Part shown: piece by piece, positions 22,404 through 35,489 of the stretch
Layout of the letters: the number at the start of each line of letters is the position of its first letter
How positions within the stretch are numbered: the first letter of the stretch is position 1
Source of the DNA: Crocodylus rhombifer
Lineage: Eukaryota > Chordata > Crocodylia > Crocodylidae
Reading direction: 5' to 3'
Assembly: GCA_038503035.1 (NCBI GenBank)
Contig: JAVSML010020375.1
Span: 62,001 to 126,000 of the forward strand
Length of the DNA: 64,000 bases
Made by a program: the position numbers and the translations under genes
Notes under the pieces: generated by a model
The model's database searches: none
Told to the model about the DNA's origin: nothing
What the model saw: only the letters and a program-made list of their open reading frames with translations

Positions 22404-23470
22404 GCCCGTTAATTGACTCCCCTTTGCTTTATTATCTGTGCACAGGCTCTTTCTCCCCAGGCTGCAGAAGCCTCTTTTTTTTTTTTTGCTCATGATGCAG
22501 CAAAGCTCAGCTCCCCGGCGAAGCAGGCGGGGGGAGGCCGAGAGCAGGGCCCCATCCTGCGAGCCAGATGTGTCCAGGATAAAATTTTCCAGCCGCTCCA
22601 CGGCCCAGAGGGGAAGGGCTGGAGCCACTCGCTGTGCCCAGGGGAAAGCAGGAGGGAGAGAAAGCACCGACAGCTCAAACTCCCTGCAGTGTTAAGGGGG
22701 GGAGGTGGAAGACACATCCCCATCGACGTCTGCCGTCAGTGTTGGCCCAGGCTGAACGCGGTTTCGGTTTTCCTTCAATCACCAGCTCCCGGAGTCTTGT
22801 GAAACCCAGAGGCTATCAGTGTTGCCAGCCTCCCTGCTTAGAAATGGGGCTCCAGGAAGCTCAAAGTCTGGAAGAGAAATGCATTTAGAAAGCAAATGAG
22901 GGGTTATTTTTGTAGTCTCATGCTTTCTCCCTGCTGACCTGGCCTCCGATGCCTGGCAATGCCGGGAAAGCGATGACTGTAGTCAAGGCCTGTCGGGTGG
23001 AGGGTCCCGACTCACCCCTGGCTGCGGTTGTTTCCCACGTGAAGGCGGCACGGTCTAGAAGCAGGAGACCCCTTGTGTTACGCTTTTGGGGTGCACAATG
23101 TGAGCACCCCTTGTCTGTAGGAGTTGCCCATTTCCCTGCCTTGCTCTTTTGGCTTCCTGCCCCGGATTCTGGCTTCCCGGGGGGAGGCTGAAGTGAAATC
23201 AAGCTGCCTGGGACCTAAAAATAACTTGCAGAGACCTTCCCTAGCGTGAGCTTTCTGCTTTCCAAGGGCTTCGCTCTCAGCGCTAAACTGACGCTGTCTC
23301 TTTAAATCAGCTGGCTGTCATTTCATTGGTGGAGCCTGTCACTGGATGAGGACCCATCCTGGAGGGGGGGTTCCCCCTGGAGCTTGCTGGGGATCCCACC
23401 CGGCTGGTGGAGTTGAATTGCTCTCCCTTGGTAGAGCCAATCGGTTTCCCCCTAGTAACAGCTGGAGCAA

Positions 23471-23854
23471 TTACCGTACTGACCCATATACCACATGCAC
23501 CTTTCCCCCAAAATTAGCAACTGAGAATTGCAGCGTGCGTCTTAAGTAGGGGAGTGCCAGGGTGATGTTGCAGACACGACAGTCCAGGAATGATGCCAGC
23601 GGCAAGGGTTTCTTAGGGCGACAATGGATGCCTTGTGTTTGAACGCTGATCTAACTCTATCCCAGCTATGTAGTGGGTCAAGTAACAGAGATCCCCTTAA
23701 GAAATCCTTGCCTTTCTCTTCAACAGGGAACTTGAATCCAGTTTGATTCAAAGGAAAACTCTTTTTCTTTTTCTTCCTTCTGCCTTCCCAAAGCAAGATG
23801 TGTGTCTGGAGGGGGGGGGGGGGGGGGCGCATGGTATGCTAAAAAATACGGTAA
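23471..23854. mobile_element. Non-autonomous DNA transposon with TTACCGTA terminal inverted repeats
   Basis: The left end ttaccgta-ctgacccatatacc-acatgcacctttccccc mirrors the right end, whose reverse complement reads ttaccgta-ttttttagcatacc-atgcgccccccccc. The element is 384 bp. It carries the 'ttaccgta ... cgcac' end seen in common vertebrate MITE-like elements. A 17-G run at 23811-23827 lies in the right arm. A clear target-site duplication was not identified. Confidence 0.6.
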
Positions 23855-26800
23855 AACCTGATGCTCCCCTTTCTTGGGAAGTGAGGGAGCTCTTCTGCAT
23901 TTCCCGGGCTCGGGGACACGAGCATGGGAGCCATTTCCATGGGGGTTTCTTGCAAAGCCTGCGGGGACGGGACGGGAGCTGGGGAAGGAGACAGAGCCCA
24001 GAGGAGCAGGGTTTGACGGCAGAGCGAATCAGCAGGTTCCCGGCGGATCCCGCGGCCTTCGGTTTCATGTCGCATCAGGCAGACAGCGCAGGAGTCCCCT
24101 AATGCTTCTGTTTAACGGGGTCTGATCTTCCTCGGAGCCTCCTGAAATGTGGACCATCTCCCACGCCGGCTTTTCCCCCAAGCCATCGCTCTTCGGAGGC
24201 CTCGCCGGGCCGCGCGCTGCTGAAACGAGAACCTCCCCGGGGCCCGCCAGCCTGGCTGCCGGCTGCCGGATAGAGAAAGGGGATACGTCGCCGGCCAGGA
24301 GCAGGAGCACATCTTATCAGCCGGCGAGGCCGGACCTCGGTCTGCCAGGGCCTCCGACAGGCCCCCGGACCAGCGTGGAGGGCATGAAGTGCATAGTCCC
24401 CGAGAGGTGGCACGAGCTAGCATCCCGCCTCAGCCAGGTCTGGCCCCGCATGGGGGGCGAGGGGGCACACCCCCCACCCCTGCCCCTCGCCGCCGGGCTG
24501 AGCACAGCACGGTCCAGCCAGCGGGATGCCGGCTACCTTTAGGCTGCACGGTTTCTCCCCGGGGGAGCTGGAAGCCGTGTCCCACCCCAGCCAAGAGCTG
24601 CCCGTCTGCAGCCATTGGCTCCGAGGCACGAGGACTGGACCTGCTCCCTGCCGTCCAGTCTGCCCGAGCGCCGTGGGCATGCGGCCGCCGCTACCCCTGG
24701 CTTCGCTCTCCGCCTTCAGCTCTTCTCCAGCCGTTTCTCCCCCGCAGCCTCCTCCCAGGCCGTGGCTCTCCCAGCTTGGATGCTGTCCGAGCGCTCACGT
24801 CCACATGCTTCCTTCAGCCGATAAATGCTGGAGAGGGTCTGTCAGTGCCAGGATGCACGGGTTTGCATTTAATTAGTGCCCATACTTATTGGTCACCTGT
24901 CCGCACCACCTTGGCTGCTTATACAATTGTGGAGCACAAGCAGAAGACCCCTAGCCACCCCATGAAGCACAGCAGAGCCAACCCTGAGTGCCTGGGGCCT
25001 TCCCCACTCACGTCCTCTCCGAAGCACGTCTCCCATCGGACCGGGGGCTCCCGGACAGCCTGATGCTGGCAGTGGCGAGCCAAGGCTGGAGCTGGTGGTG
25101 AGGGGACCGGCCAGCCAGGAGGAGATGCCATCACCCCATCACCCTGTGTCCTCCCCTGCCAGTGCCTACGGGGACTCGCGGACTGGCCCCTACAGCGGGT
25201 ATCAGCGATGGGACCACGGGCCCCTGGCCTGTGTGGAGCCCTGCCTGCTTGCAACGCCGTCTCCAGCACCCCGGGCTCTGGGTTTTCTTACCCCGGCAGG
25301 AGCAGGAGCTGGGCACGGAGCCATGCCAGAGCACCAGAGCTTTGCCCGGTGCCCAGTGCTGCCCTCCCCGCTCTCCACCTGTCCTTGCTCCACGTCACCA
25401 GGAAGCCAGTGTCCCCAGAGGGATCCGCACCTCCTGCTCCCTCCAGGTGAAGCCAAGACCCCCGGCACATCCCGTCATTACCACCAGGGAGAGGCACCTG
25501 GGACGCTTGTACACACCACCATTTTTTTGCCCTTTCCTGCACTGCAGCTGCGTGATTGTTTGCACGAGCGGGATTTACGGACACTTTAAAAGTCTTTCTG
25601 ACCTGGTCCCCACGCTGGGCCCAGTGCCCTGCCCCAGACACACCACCCTGTGCTGAGCCGGGGAGGGCACCGGTGGCTCCGGGTGCTGTGTGTGCCCCTC
25701 GCAGGCACAGGAGACGGCAGTGAAATGACCCACTTCCTGGCAGCAACGGGGGCTGCGGAGCCAGATGCCAGCGGGGGGACCCCAGGGGTGCTGCTGACAG
25801 AGCTAATTTTATCCTGCTTACTGTTAATAGTGGACCATGACGCCACAGAGCCGTGTCAGGAAAAACCCCGATGGAGCTCAGGCATCTCTCTGCTCCCGCA
25901 AGAAGGATGCCGTGCCCCCACCTCCCTCCCTGGATAACGGCAGAGGAAGCCCTTGTCAGGCTGAGCTGGGGGGAGCCGAATCCCGACCCACAGAGCATCA
26001 TGGATGGCAGTGGGGCAGGCTGGTCCAGCAGACCCGGGCGATCGTGGCCTTGGGATGTTGGCCAAAGGTGTGTCATCCCTCCGTGCCTCGGTTTCCCCAT
26101 CCGCGGCAGCAACCCGTCTGCCCAGGTGGGCAGCTCTTTGGGGCAGGGGCAGCCTCTGGGTTTGCCTGGCACAGTGGGGCCTCCATCTCAGCTGGAGATG
26201 TCTCGGCAATGATCCCACGGACGTGCCGCAGTGATACCCGGACTCTGTGGGCCAGTCGAGCCCCTTCTCCAGGGACTGCCGGGGGCGCTCCCGAGGCAGG
26301 CGCCAGCTTTGCAGCTGCTTTGTTTTCCCCCAAGCCCCTTCTCTCGAGGCCCAGCTTGCACTGCCCATGCCTTGCTCTCTCCCAGATGCCATCAGCTAGC
26401 CTCCGACCCTGGAAACAGCAGTCCCAGCAGGGCTGAAACCCCCTCCGAGCTCCCCCTGCGGAGCCCTGCTGCTGTATCGGGAAGACAGGCGGAAATGCAC
26501 CAGGGCCAGCTCCCAGCCCGCTTCCTCTGGTGCCGAGTGGCCGGAGCAGATAAGGGGTGATAAGGCCGGAGCATTGTGTGTGTTCAGGCACAATAGCATC
26601 GCCGGGGAGGTTTCTGCTGCTGGGGCCAGGCTCCGCGGGGGAAGAGAGCTATATATTGTTCCTCTGTGTGTAGCACGCAGCTCAGCACGGTGCCGTCTCC
26701 CGGCCCTGCCTCGCTGCAGCCCAGCCCTGGGTGTAAACCTGGGGCGACCAGTTGCCCCGCCTGGGTACCCAGCTGCCCCGGGTGCATCTGGAGGAAGCCC

Positions 26801-27499
26801 CAGGACCCAGAGCCCCTGTCAGCCAGAAAGCGTCTCACATCCTCCGCTCGGTGCTGCACACGTATTCACGCAGCCTGAAGCTGTAGGCAGCGTTCCCATC
26901 CCCTGAGCAGAGCCTCCTGGCACACGTGAGCTGGGCAAGCAGCCCAGAGCAAGAGTGTGCAAGGGGCACGGCAGGGAGTGCAGTTGCATGTGCAAGGACC
27001 TGTGTCCCCATGAACCAGGGCAGGGGAGCAACATCTGAGCAGGGCCTGCAGGGACGCGTGCAAGAGAGGTGGGGTGCATGGAACAGCGTGCGAGGGAGGG
27101 CATGCTTGTGCGTGTGTCTCGTGTCCCTTCTTCGTGGGAACCCAAGCATCTGTCCCCAGTGGGGTTGTCCTTGCCGGTGGGTCAGGCCCCCTCACACAAG
27201 GCCCTCATGCCCATGGCTGCACAGAGCCGCACAAGCATGGGTGACACATGCGTGTGTTCTCATGACAATGCCGGTGCCTGCCTTGCTGATGCTGTAGCAG
27301 CCCCTTGAGCTGGACCATGTCTGGCCAGAGGCAAAGGGAAGAGGATCGGGGCACTTCTCAGGGGACGTGTCCATGGCAGACACAGCCCGTGTCCACGGCT
27401 TGGGGGACGTGTCTATGGGGCATTTGTAGGCTGAGACAGGTACAAAAGCACACAGCCTTCCTGCCGTGGAAGGGATCTGGCTGAACACCACCCCCGGGT

Positions 27500-27692
27500 C
27501 CGCCTGCCTTCCCGGCAGCAGATCGGGGTGCGAGGGCTGGGGCTGTCAGGGGTGACGGTCGTCTTGCTCCGAGACCGCGCAGCGGATGCGTCTGGGCTGG
27601 TTTGGAGAGGGCCGACGCTGCCTCGGGCAGGGCTCGGGCTGGATGCGACCCCCGCGGCTCCTTTCCAGCCCCGCGGCTCTGGGATCCTCTGG
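27500..27692 (+). mobile_element. CR1-superfamily LINE 3' end
   Basis: Reads tgtcaggggtgacggtcgtc, gcgtctgggctggtttggag, agggccgacgctgcctcggg and ctcctttccagccccgcggc, equivalent to the 3' segments at 17340 and 36040. CpG-rich copy. Confidence 0.7.
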
Positions 27693-27911
27693 CTCTACCC
27701 CGACGCCTGCACGCGGCGAATGCGACCCCGCCGCGTCCCCCCGCCCGCCCACGTCAGCCCAGGAGATGCCCGGCAGGGAACTTCCCGCCGCCCGGTGCCC
27801 TCGCGGTGCCTATCCCGTGGCAGCCGAGCGCGTCCGGAAACGGCTTAGCCGGGCTGGCTCGGGGGCAGCAGCCCCGTGAGTCACCAGCCTCCAAGGCCCA
27901 AACTTCCTCCG

Positions 27912-27921
27912 CTATAAATAG
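27912..27921. promoter_or_regulatory. Perfect MEF2-type or TATA decamer CTATAAATAG
   Basis: cctccgCTATAAATAGctgc lies in otherwise GC-rich sequence. It fits the MEF2 consensus exactly and also resembles a core-promoter TATA box. No convincing exon or donor follows. Confidence 0.3.
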
Positions 27922-29669
27922 CTGCTGCCTGGCTCCCAGCCCTGCAGCCAGCATCACTGCCGCGTGACTCAAGGCTCACGGCCTGGCGGGCCAGCTCCTC
28001 CAGCCGGGGAAAAGCCAAGGTCCCTCCTCGCCTCGGCGGTAACCGGAGCCCCCGCGGCCGTGGATTCGGGCAGGCGGGCAATATGCCCCCTTGCTCCCTA
28101 GGGAAGACATCTGCTTCTTCCCCGGGTGACTCTGGGCTCCAACGCTGCTTGGCCCCGATGTGGGGCATGACGGGCACCGCGGGCCGAGTGAGGATAACCG
28201 AGCTGGCTGGCCCGTACCCAGGGCAAACAAATGCAGCGTCAGGAGCCCGTGTCCTTCCTTCCAGGCAGGGGGAAATCTCACGGCAGCACAAAACGAGCTG
28301 CTCCAGCTGCTTTCCGGGGAAGTGCATCCAGGAGGGCCGGAGCAGGGGAGTGCCAGCGTCGGGCATGGGAGCCCTGGTTGTGCCCGCTGAGGACAGCAGG
28401 AGTCAGAGGAATGTAGCACATGGGCTCAGCGCCCCTCATGCAAACCGGGGGCTCGTTTAGGGCCTGTTTGTTACCCCCCAGGGTCTGCCCCCCCCAGCCA
28501 CAGCACCCAGAGCCCAAATCCAAGCTGCCAGACTTGGACCGAGACCGTGGGCCGGAGGAGGCTGGGGGATGCTCGGGCAGCAAGGACCAGATTCCTCCGG
28601 GACTCAAACGGACGCGACTGCGCTGAAGCCGGCTCCCAGCTGACCCCAATCAGAGCAGCTCCGTTTGCACCTGCAGAGCGCTGGTGATTCACACCAGCTG
28701 GGGTTTTGGCCCCAGGCTGTTGTCTGGCCCTCCATCATGCTCGGGAAGTGGTTGCAAAATCCAGGCCTTGTTTTGAAAGCTTGGACAGGGCTGGGGGGAG
28801 GTGGTGGAGAGACAGGACTCAGGGCTTGCATCTAGCAGCCCGTGGGCACTTGGCATGGACCGGGCAGCCCGCGAGGGCCCGTCGCCTGCACTGGGCACTT
28901 GTACAGCAATGCAGACGCGTGGGAGACACCAAGCAAAGCAAGTCTGTGCGGGCTGGCGCTGCTGCTCCCCTCCCCCCACGGGGTATCAGCTGTGCCAGAT
29001 GTTGCAGGGCCCGGATGCCACATCTGGCTGCACCCCGGGGCTCTAAGCGGTGCGGCTGGGTCCGGCTCCCTGGGTTTGGGTTTGGACCCCTCTGGTCCTG
29101 CAACGACGTGGCTGCTTTTGGTGGCTGCAAGCTCAGTCCTTCTCCCGCCAAGCAGCTCGCAGGCACAGATAAACGGGGCCCAGCCAGCACTGATTATCTC
29201 CAGGTTTGGGAAGAGGAAACGGAGGTCAGGCTGGACTCAGACTCAGCTGTCTTCACTGGTGCAGCCGTGCAGCACTGGGAGGACGCAGCAGCAAGCTGCT
29301 TCCAGGCTCGGTCGCCTGCGCTATGAACAAGACATGGTTGGCTTCCTGCCTGGCTCGGCCTTGGTTTCCTATCCGGCCATTGCACCTCATCCGGTCTTTG
29401 CTTCGCCAAGCAGCCATGAACTCCGCTTAAGTCCTTCTCCGTCGCCCTGGCATAGCACGGAGCTGCCTCCGCGCGCTCAGTGCCACCCCCAGAGCTTCAG
29501 CCGAGGGAGGGCGCAGTTGTCGGTGAACACTACTGAGCTGCTGGACTGGGGAGCCCGACCACGAGATAGATACAGGAGGCAGCTGAGAGCCTCAGAAGCC
29601 GTGGGGCGACTTTCAGGGTCGGGAGAGCTTCTCCCAGTCAGGACGAGGTGTTGTTCCCGGAGTCCAACT

Positions 29670-29745
29670 TGAGTCGGTGCACGGTGCTGTACAAACGTGT
29701 CAGGGTCGTTCCCTGCCCTGAGGAACGTGCGGCTCAAAGACCTGG
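29670..29745 (+). repeat. Ancient SINE or LINE-tail fragment ('gctgtacaaac...ccctgccctgagg')
   Basis: gtgcacggtgctgtacaaac then gtgtcagggtcgttccctgc and cctgaggaacgtgcgg follow a pattern (gcactgtacaaac...agacagtccctgccc-aagagctta) also seen at 47868-47975 and 52485-52570. Family not named. Confidence 0.5.
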
Positions 29746-29875
29746 CCCTGAATTTCCAGCTCCAGTGCCGGAGAGTGGTTGGAAATGTTTTTTGACGGGT
29801 GCCTGTCAACCCGGCCGGCTAGAAAAGCACCGTGCACAGTCTTCAGGATAAGTGGCAACTTTGGCATGGCTCAGA

Positions 29876-29956
29876 AATATGTATATATGTGTGTGCGTGT
29901 TTATAAGCACAAATGCACGCACACCATGGGCACGCACGCATGCACATGTGCTGCAG
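29876..29956. repeat. TG/CA microsatellite-like tract
   Basis: aatatgtatatatgtgtgtg, cgtgtttataagcacaaatg and cacgcacaccatgggcacgc followed by acgcatgcacatgtg. Alternating purine-pyrimidine, degenerate. Confidence 0.6.
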
Positions 29957-32900
29957 CTAAGACTGAAAACACCCAGGGAGTGAACTGCTCTGACGTTCAA
30001 ATCCTAGTGCCGTAGCAGCTACACATCCCTGCTCACACCAGCCCGTGCCTCTCAAACGCCCCGCCATGCCCCAACTCTGGTCCTGCCAAGGGTCCTGTGC
30101 TCTCACCAGGGCCCTCACAGGATTGGGGCCCTGGCTAAGGAGCTCAGCTGCAGCCGTGGCATGACATGGGTAGACCTCGCTCACATGCTGCTCACTCTTC
30201 GCCCGCCTGCTGCGTGTTATGTCGGAGGAAGTGGAGGGGCAAAAGAAGAGCCAGAGGCGCAGCAAGGCAGCTCCATGCCCCGGGATACCGATAGGAGGCA
30301 AATCCAGAGTGGAAATAGCACAAAACCATAGCCAACTGTGACAGCAGCACAGACGCACCGTCACCTGGACCAGGGCACTTTGGAAGGGGACGTCCAGGCC
30401 CCTCGGGACACGGTTCCCTTCATGCCTGAGGGGTCATGGAGACCGGCAGCTGCAAAGTCCTAGCAGACACTCACTCAAGAGCGGGGAGATTAAAGAGGTA
30501 GCGGATTAATAATCCAGTCAGGGGCTGCCAGCTGATGGGGTAATGTCATCGTGATGCGATGAACCCGTGCCCTGATGCATGCGGATGGAGCGGACTCAGG
30601 GAGCCTCCTAACCCAGCGGCTGCTCCCTTACCCGCTCCGATCCCCACTGCCAAATAGGATTGCAAGCGGGGCTCAGGAGAGGGCAGATCAGGAGGGATCA
30701 GGGGGCTGTTTAAGGACTTTGGGCTCATTAACACAGCAGGGCTTAACCTTTGGGTGGAAGCCTGTTTGGCCTGAAGTCCCCAACAGCCCCGAGCATGGTC
30801 ATTTGTCCTTGCAACTAAGGGAAGAGCACGGTCAGGAGCACTTGAGGGGAAGGAGTATGTCCCGGTGCTTCGTCCAGGGGGTCTCCGGGGTCAGGACTCA
30901 CCTGTCAGAGGGGCTCGTAGTGCTCTCAGCCTCAGCAGCGCTAGACCTGAGGATGGTACGGGGACCGTAGCTGGGAGTGCTCGCAGCCCGGGCTTGGGGT
31001 CAGCCTGTTTTAGCGGTGTGGACATCTGATAGAGATCTATTGGCCCCACTGCCAAGGTAGCTGGATCCAAGGGCACGGGCCAGGCCCATCTCTGCTTGCT
31101 TAGCAGAACAGCTGGGGATGCGAAAGCCAAGCACCAGGGAGCTACGTGTTCTTAAGAGTAAAATATTGTATTTTTTTGCGTACAGCATTCCCAGAAGTCG
31201 GCTCCTGGAAATTGGGTTGCGAGTTATGGGTGGGGAAATACGGCAATTGTGGTTTCTGCAGCGTAAGCCTCTGCCAGGGGAAAGCCAAAATAAGACTGTA
31301 TGTGCTCCATAGGGGCACCGGGAGCTTGCAGGGCCTCCTGGCCACTGCTATCCTGTTACGTTATCAAGGAAAGATCTTCTTTTCTTCAAAACAAGGGGCA
31401 TCTGTAATTCAGAGGCATGTTATATGCAAAGAAATATGTTGAGAGAGATGCCCCTGGGTCAACTAAAAGACTGAGTGAAGCCTGACAGAGACTTAGCTTG
31501 AATTATCTATAGGGCTGTAACGCCCAGAGGCCTAGCCAAACCCAGCAGGGACCGGACTGGCGTCGGAGAAGGGGCCGAGGGCCAGCGAGTTACCCAGCAG
31601 CGAAGCCGAGGGGAAATGGGGCATGCTGGGCTGGATTACTCTGCAAAGGAACGGTCCAGCCTCGGGCATTTATGTTAAGCCACTTAGATGCCCCGGAGCC
31701 AGTTGGGAGCCGTGGCACGGTGCGGTGGGATCAGCTGGAGTTAGAGATGCCATGCAGGGCCACGTGTCCAGCAGCGTCGGGCTCCCACATCACGGGCACA
31801 GGCAGGCAAAGGCTCATCACAGCCGCTGTCCAGACAGGCTAACATGAGACCGGGACAGGAGCACATTGTCCAAGACATGCATGTGCCGCCCTGTCCCCCG
31901 CAGCGCGTTCGCTCCATTATCTCACGTTGGCCTAGCTGTGGTTGCTGCGATCCATTCGCCCTCCTGCTCCTGGCAGGATCGGGGCCTCTCTGCTGCCGGG
32001 ACCGTGGGACATACTAACTCCAAATGTCCTCCTGCTCCTCTCTTTGGCCTTCAGCAGGCCAAGGCTTGCTTGCAGGCCATTTTCACAGGAGGGATGTCAC
32101 GTAGCAGCCTGCCGCAGCGAAATGCCTTACAAAGGGACCCCTCTATAGCACCAGCTCTACAAGCCACGGGTGGCCACGGCGCAGCCACGCTCACCAGACT
32201 TGCGGGATGTGTTGAATCTGCAGGGCTCATCCCACTGGGATGACAGGTGCCATCGTGCTATAGTCTTTTCTGATCCAGACCGGCAGCTCCTGGTAAAGCA
32301 TGGACTCTGACCATGCAGGGAATCAAGGCTGGCCCATGGCCCGTGGCCATTTGCATGGTGGTGCAGCCCAGAGTCACTGGTCTGTTGCATGGTTTGGGGG
32401 CCACAGAATAAGCCCAAAGTAGCCTGGAGTGACCCCCAGGAGCAACTTGTGCTCCAGAGGTGGTGACCCTGCTGGTGTCAGAGAGGGCAGGAGCACTGGG
32501 GGTCCAGGTCACACACTCCCCCTGCAAAACGTGAGCCAGGCCCACTCCAGGGTGCATCCAGGTCCCCGGGAGTTTTTCCATTGGCTTCAGCCACTTTGGC
32601 CCATGTCCGTAGGAGGCCTGGGCTAGGGCTGCGCCAAGGCTTGGGCCACGGTTCCTAGTTCCTTGGCTTAGTGGGTGGGATGGAAATGGCCCCTGTCGAC
32701 AATGAAACCTTCCTTAAATCCCTGCTCTTTGCCTGGTGTTTCTGATCACGTGTGCAGGCTGGGCACGTCAGAGGAGCTGAGTGTTTGCTGTAGAAAGTGC
32801 TATAAATCTGCTTGGCTCAGGGGAAGGCGCAATCTGATATTCCCTAGGGTCCACCTACCTCTGCTCGTTAAGGTTGCACTGCTAAGCCTTTGTGTGTGCC

Positions 32901-33429
32901 CCCAGGAGCGTCGATGTGGGTAGCGCCATGGTAGTGTGTGTCAGGGTGGTGCCTGGGAGGCTGTCAGAGACCCACCGTGGGCTCTAACAGACCTGCTGTC
33001 AGATACCAGGGCACCAATTGGTTTCCTCAGGCTGAAAAAATGGACCTCAAATGCATGAATTAGTTGCAGAGAAAACTGTAGCTGTTGTGCACAGCCCAGC
33101 CCAGTCCAACTGGTGGGATGGTCTGATGTGCATCACCCCACAGGCTTGCACGTGTTCAAGGAAACACAGCGTCACCAGATACTAGCTTAGGTCTGGTGTC
33201 AAGCATTTCACTTCAAAGGTCTCTTCTTTCAAATCCCCCCTTCAGACACCTCTTCTGAGCATCCTGCCTTTCTCACTCTGGCCTCTGTCTTCTGCAGGCC
33301 TCCCCGGTCCAAGTCCCAACCAAACCACCGGCAGGCCGGACCTAGCTTAGGAAACGGGCTGTGTTTGGACAGCCTGTCTGCCAATGTGTCTTCCCAGGCC
33401 TGGCTTTGCATGTAGCATGGTTCAGAGCT

Positions 33430-33790
33430 ATGTCAGATGGTTGTGGTTGTGGTTGTGGTTATGGCTGTGGTTGATATTTGTGGTTATGGTTGATGGCTGT
33501 GGCTGTGGTTGATGGTTGTGGTTATGGTTGATGGCTGTGGTTGTGGTTAATGATTGTGGTTATGGTTGATAGCTGTGGTGTGGTTGATGGTTCTGCTTAT
33601 GGTTATGGTTGATGGCTGTGGTTGTGATTATGGTTGATGGTTATGGTTGATGGGTCTGGTTGTGGTTGATGGCTGTGGTTATGGTTGATGGTTGTGGTTA
33701 TGATTGATAGCTGTGGTGTGGTTGATGGTTGTGGTTGTGGTTATGGTTGTGGTTATGGTGGATGGGTCTGGTTGATGGCTGTGGTTCGTC
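33430..33790 (+). repeat. Minisatellite of TGGTTATGGTTGATGGCTG-type units
   Basis: About 360 bp of ggttgtggtt, atggttgatg and gctgtggttg blocks in varying order; the basic step is a 6-bp TGGTTG/TGGTTA/TGGCTG unit with ATGGTTGATGG spacers. Strong GT strand asymmetry with almost no C. The minus-strand frame encodes an artificial His-Asn run. Confidence 0.9.
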
Positions 33791-34114
33791 TGATGCTCCC
33801 CCTGCATTTAGACAGGAACAAGGGCTGATCTCCTCCAGGGCTCCAAGACCGAGTTTGGGGAAAGAGGTTGCCTTGCTGTAGGTCTGTTCAAGGAGCTTGG
33901 AGTAGTCCTGGCCAGGGATGGCAGTGAGGTCCAAATGAGCCAGGCCTCGAGTGCAAAGGGATCTCTAAAACAGTCCACAGCCATCTAGTGCCTGGCCACG
34001 TGGTCCTGGGGATGGGCCTGAGGGGCCTGGAGTGAACACCTCCGCCTGAGCGCATGTTAATGCATTAGTGTGGCCTGCAGAAGAATCAAAGCTGGGGCCG
34101 TGTTTGCTCTAGGG

Positions 34115-34402
34115 CAGTGATTCTCAACCAGGAGTCCCTCAAGGTCCTTTCAGGGGTGCTACACAATGCTAGCACTGGTAGGTGTGAAGACAAGACAAAC
34201 CCAGGGGTTTCATATAGGAATCCAGAGTGTCCGAACCGCTCTGACATGCCGTGGTTTTTCTGGACTTCTTTGCAACAGAAGAATTGCTCTAGTGTTTTTT
34301 CTGTAGTCAAAAAACTAGTGAAACCAACAAGTTGGCACTTTCCAAGGTGGGTCTCGAGTCTAATAAGGGGGGTCTAGGGGCTAAAAGTGTTGAGAACCAC
34401 TG
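34115..34402. mobile_element. Non-autonomous hAT (Charlie-like) transposon with intact ends
   Basis: Terminal inverted repeats CAGTGATTCTCAACC (34115-34129) and the complement of CAGTGGTTCTCAAC (34389-34402) match the hAT-Charlie/MER5 terminus. The element is 288 bp and is flanked by a perfect 8-bp direct duplication CTCTAGGG at 34107-34114 and 34403-34410, the target-site length of hAT elements. It has no transposase coding capacity, so it is a MITE-type derivative. A diverged relative lies at 530-680. Confidence 0.92.
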
Positions 34403-35403
34403 CTCTAGGGTTTCCCAAGCCTTTGGGCAGGAATGCCTTTGAATGGAGCAGGGAGCCATTTCAGGGGAGGGCTCCTGTGCCATAAGGGATGGCATATTGT
34501 TTTCTGGGTAGGGGGCTGCAAATGCCCAGAGATTTAAGTGTGGTAGGAGGGGAAGTATGATGAAAACAAGTGGCTGCTGTATGTGATACCTGCTCCTCCA
34601 CAGCCCGTGCCTGGCATCCAGTGAGCTAACACTGAGTTACCCCGGGGACCTCCAACACACCGTTACCCAGGTCGACCCCCTTCGGTAGAGACAGCGATGC
34701 CCGAGCCTGCTGGCCAGCTCGTTCCAGCTACTTTTTTGGCTTCCCAGGAGAGACTTGATTGAAATCTTGGGCAGGTGCATACCCAGGGGCTGCTTGGGAA
34801 CAGTCCAGAAATCTCTGGGGATAGGGGCAGCAAGAGCAGCCCCACCGCTCCTCAGCTCCCTACAGCAAAAGACCTACAAATGCGAGATGCACACCTCTGC
34901 TGTAGGATGTGGTGTTGGGAAGAGCTGGTCCATGCTCTGGACTGTGCCCTAAAGAGCTCTCCTCCATCCAGCGGGCTTGCTGCCAGGCCAGGGGGATGAG
35001 GATGGAGCTCTGCTTCTAGGCATGGTCTCAGGAGAGGTCCCCAGAGCTTCGGGGAGAGGCACTGCAGAGGCTGAAAGAGGGTATGAGAGGAGAAGAGGTC
35101 CCTAAGATCTGGGAGGAGATGGGGCAGGAGCTGTAGGGGAAGGCAGGGTCCAGGGGTGGGGGTTTGTCAAGCTGAGAGACTATTGCAGGGGAAGAGGCCA
35201 GGGGAGGAGGGGAAAGGCAGGGCTGAGTAGGGGGAAGGAGACCTGGGGACCGGACAGGCAAGGACTTTGTGTCTGGGGTGGGAGCGGGGAAGGGGAGCCC
35301 AGGGAGGGTTGAGAAGCATCCTATAGCCCTGGAAGCCTGCACCTGCCATCCCTGCTCCCTCCCCTTACGCCAGCATGGATGAGTCACCTCCATCCCTGCC
35401 TCT

Positions 35404-35489
35404 GCAAGGCACTGATGGCATCCCGTGGGCACTGCAGAGTCAGCAGCACCTCACGGCTTGGCCCCGGTCCAGCTCCTGCTCGGGCTGAG
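35404..35489. repeat. 86-bp direct repeat, copy 1
   Basis: gcaaggcactgatggcatcc, cgtgggcactgcagagtcag, cagcacctcacggcttggcc, ccggtccagctcctgctcgg and gctgag. It recurs at 36376-36460 with one substitution and one single-base indel. Sequences outside these limits do not match. Confidence 0.85.

Noticed and set aside
33698..33934. Minus-strand frame with a His-Asn repeat
   Set aside because: It is the translation of the TGGTTATGG minisatellite.
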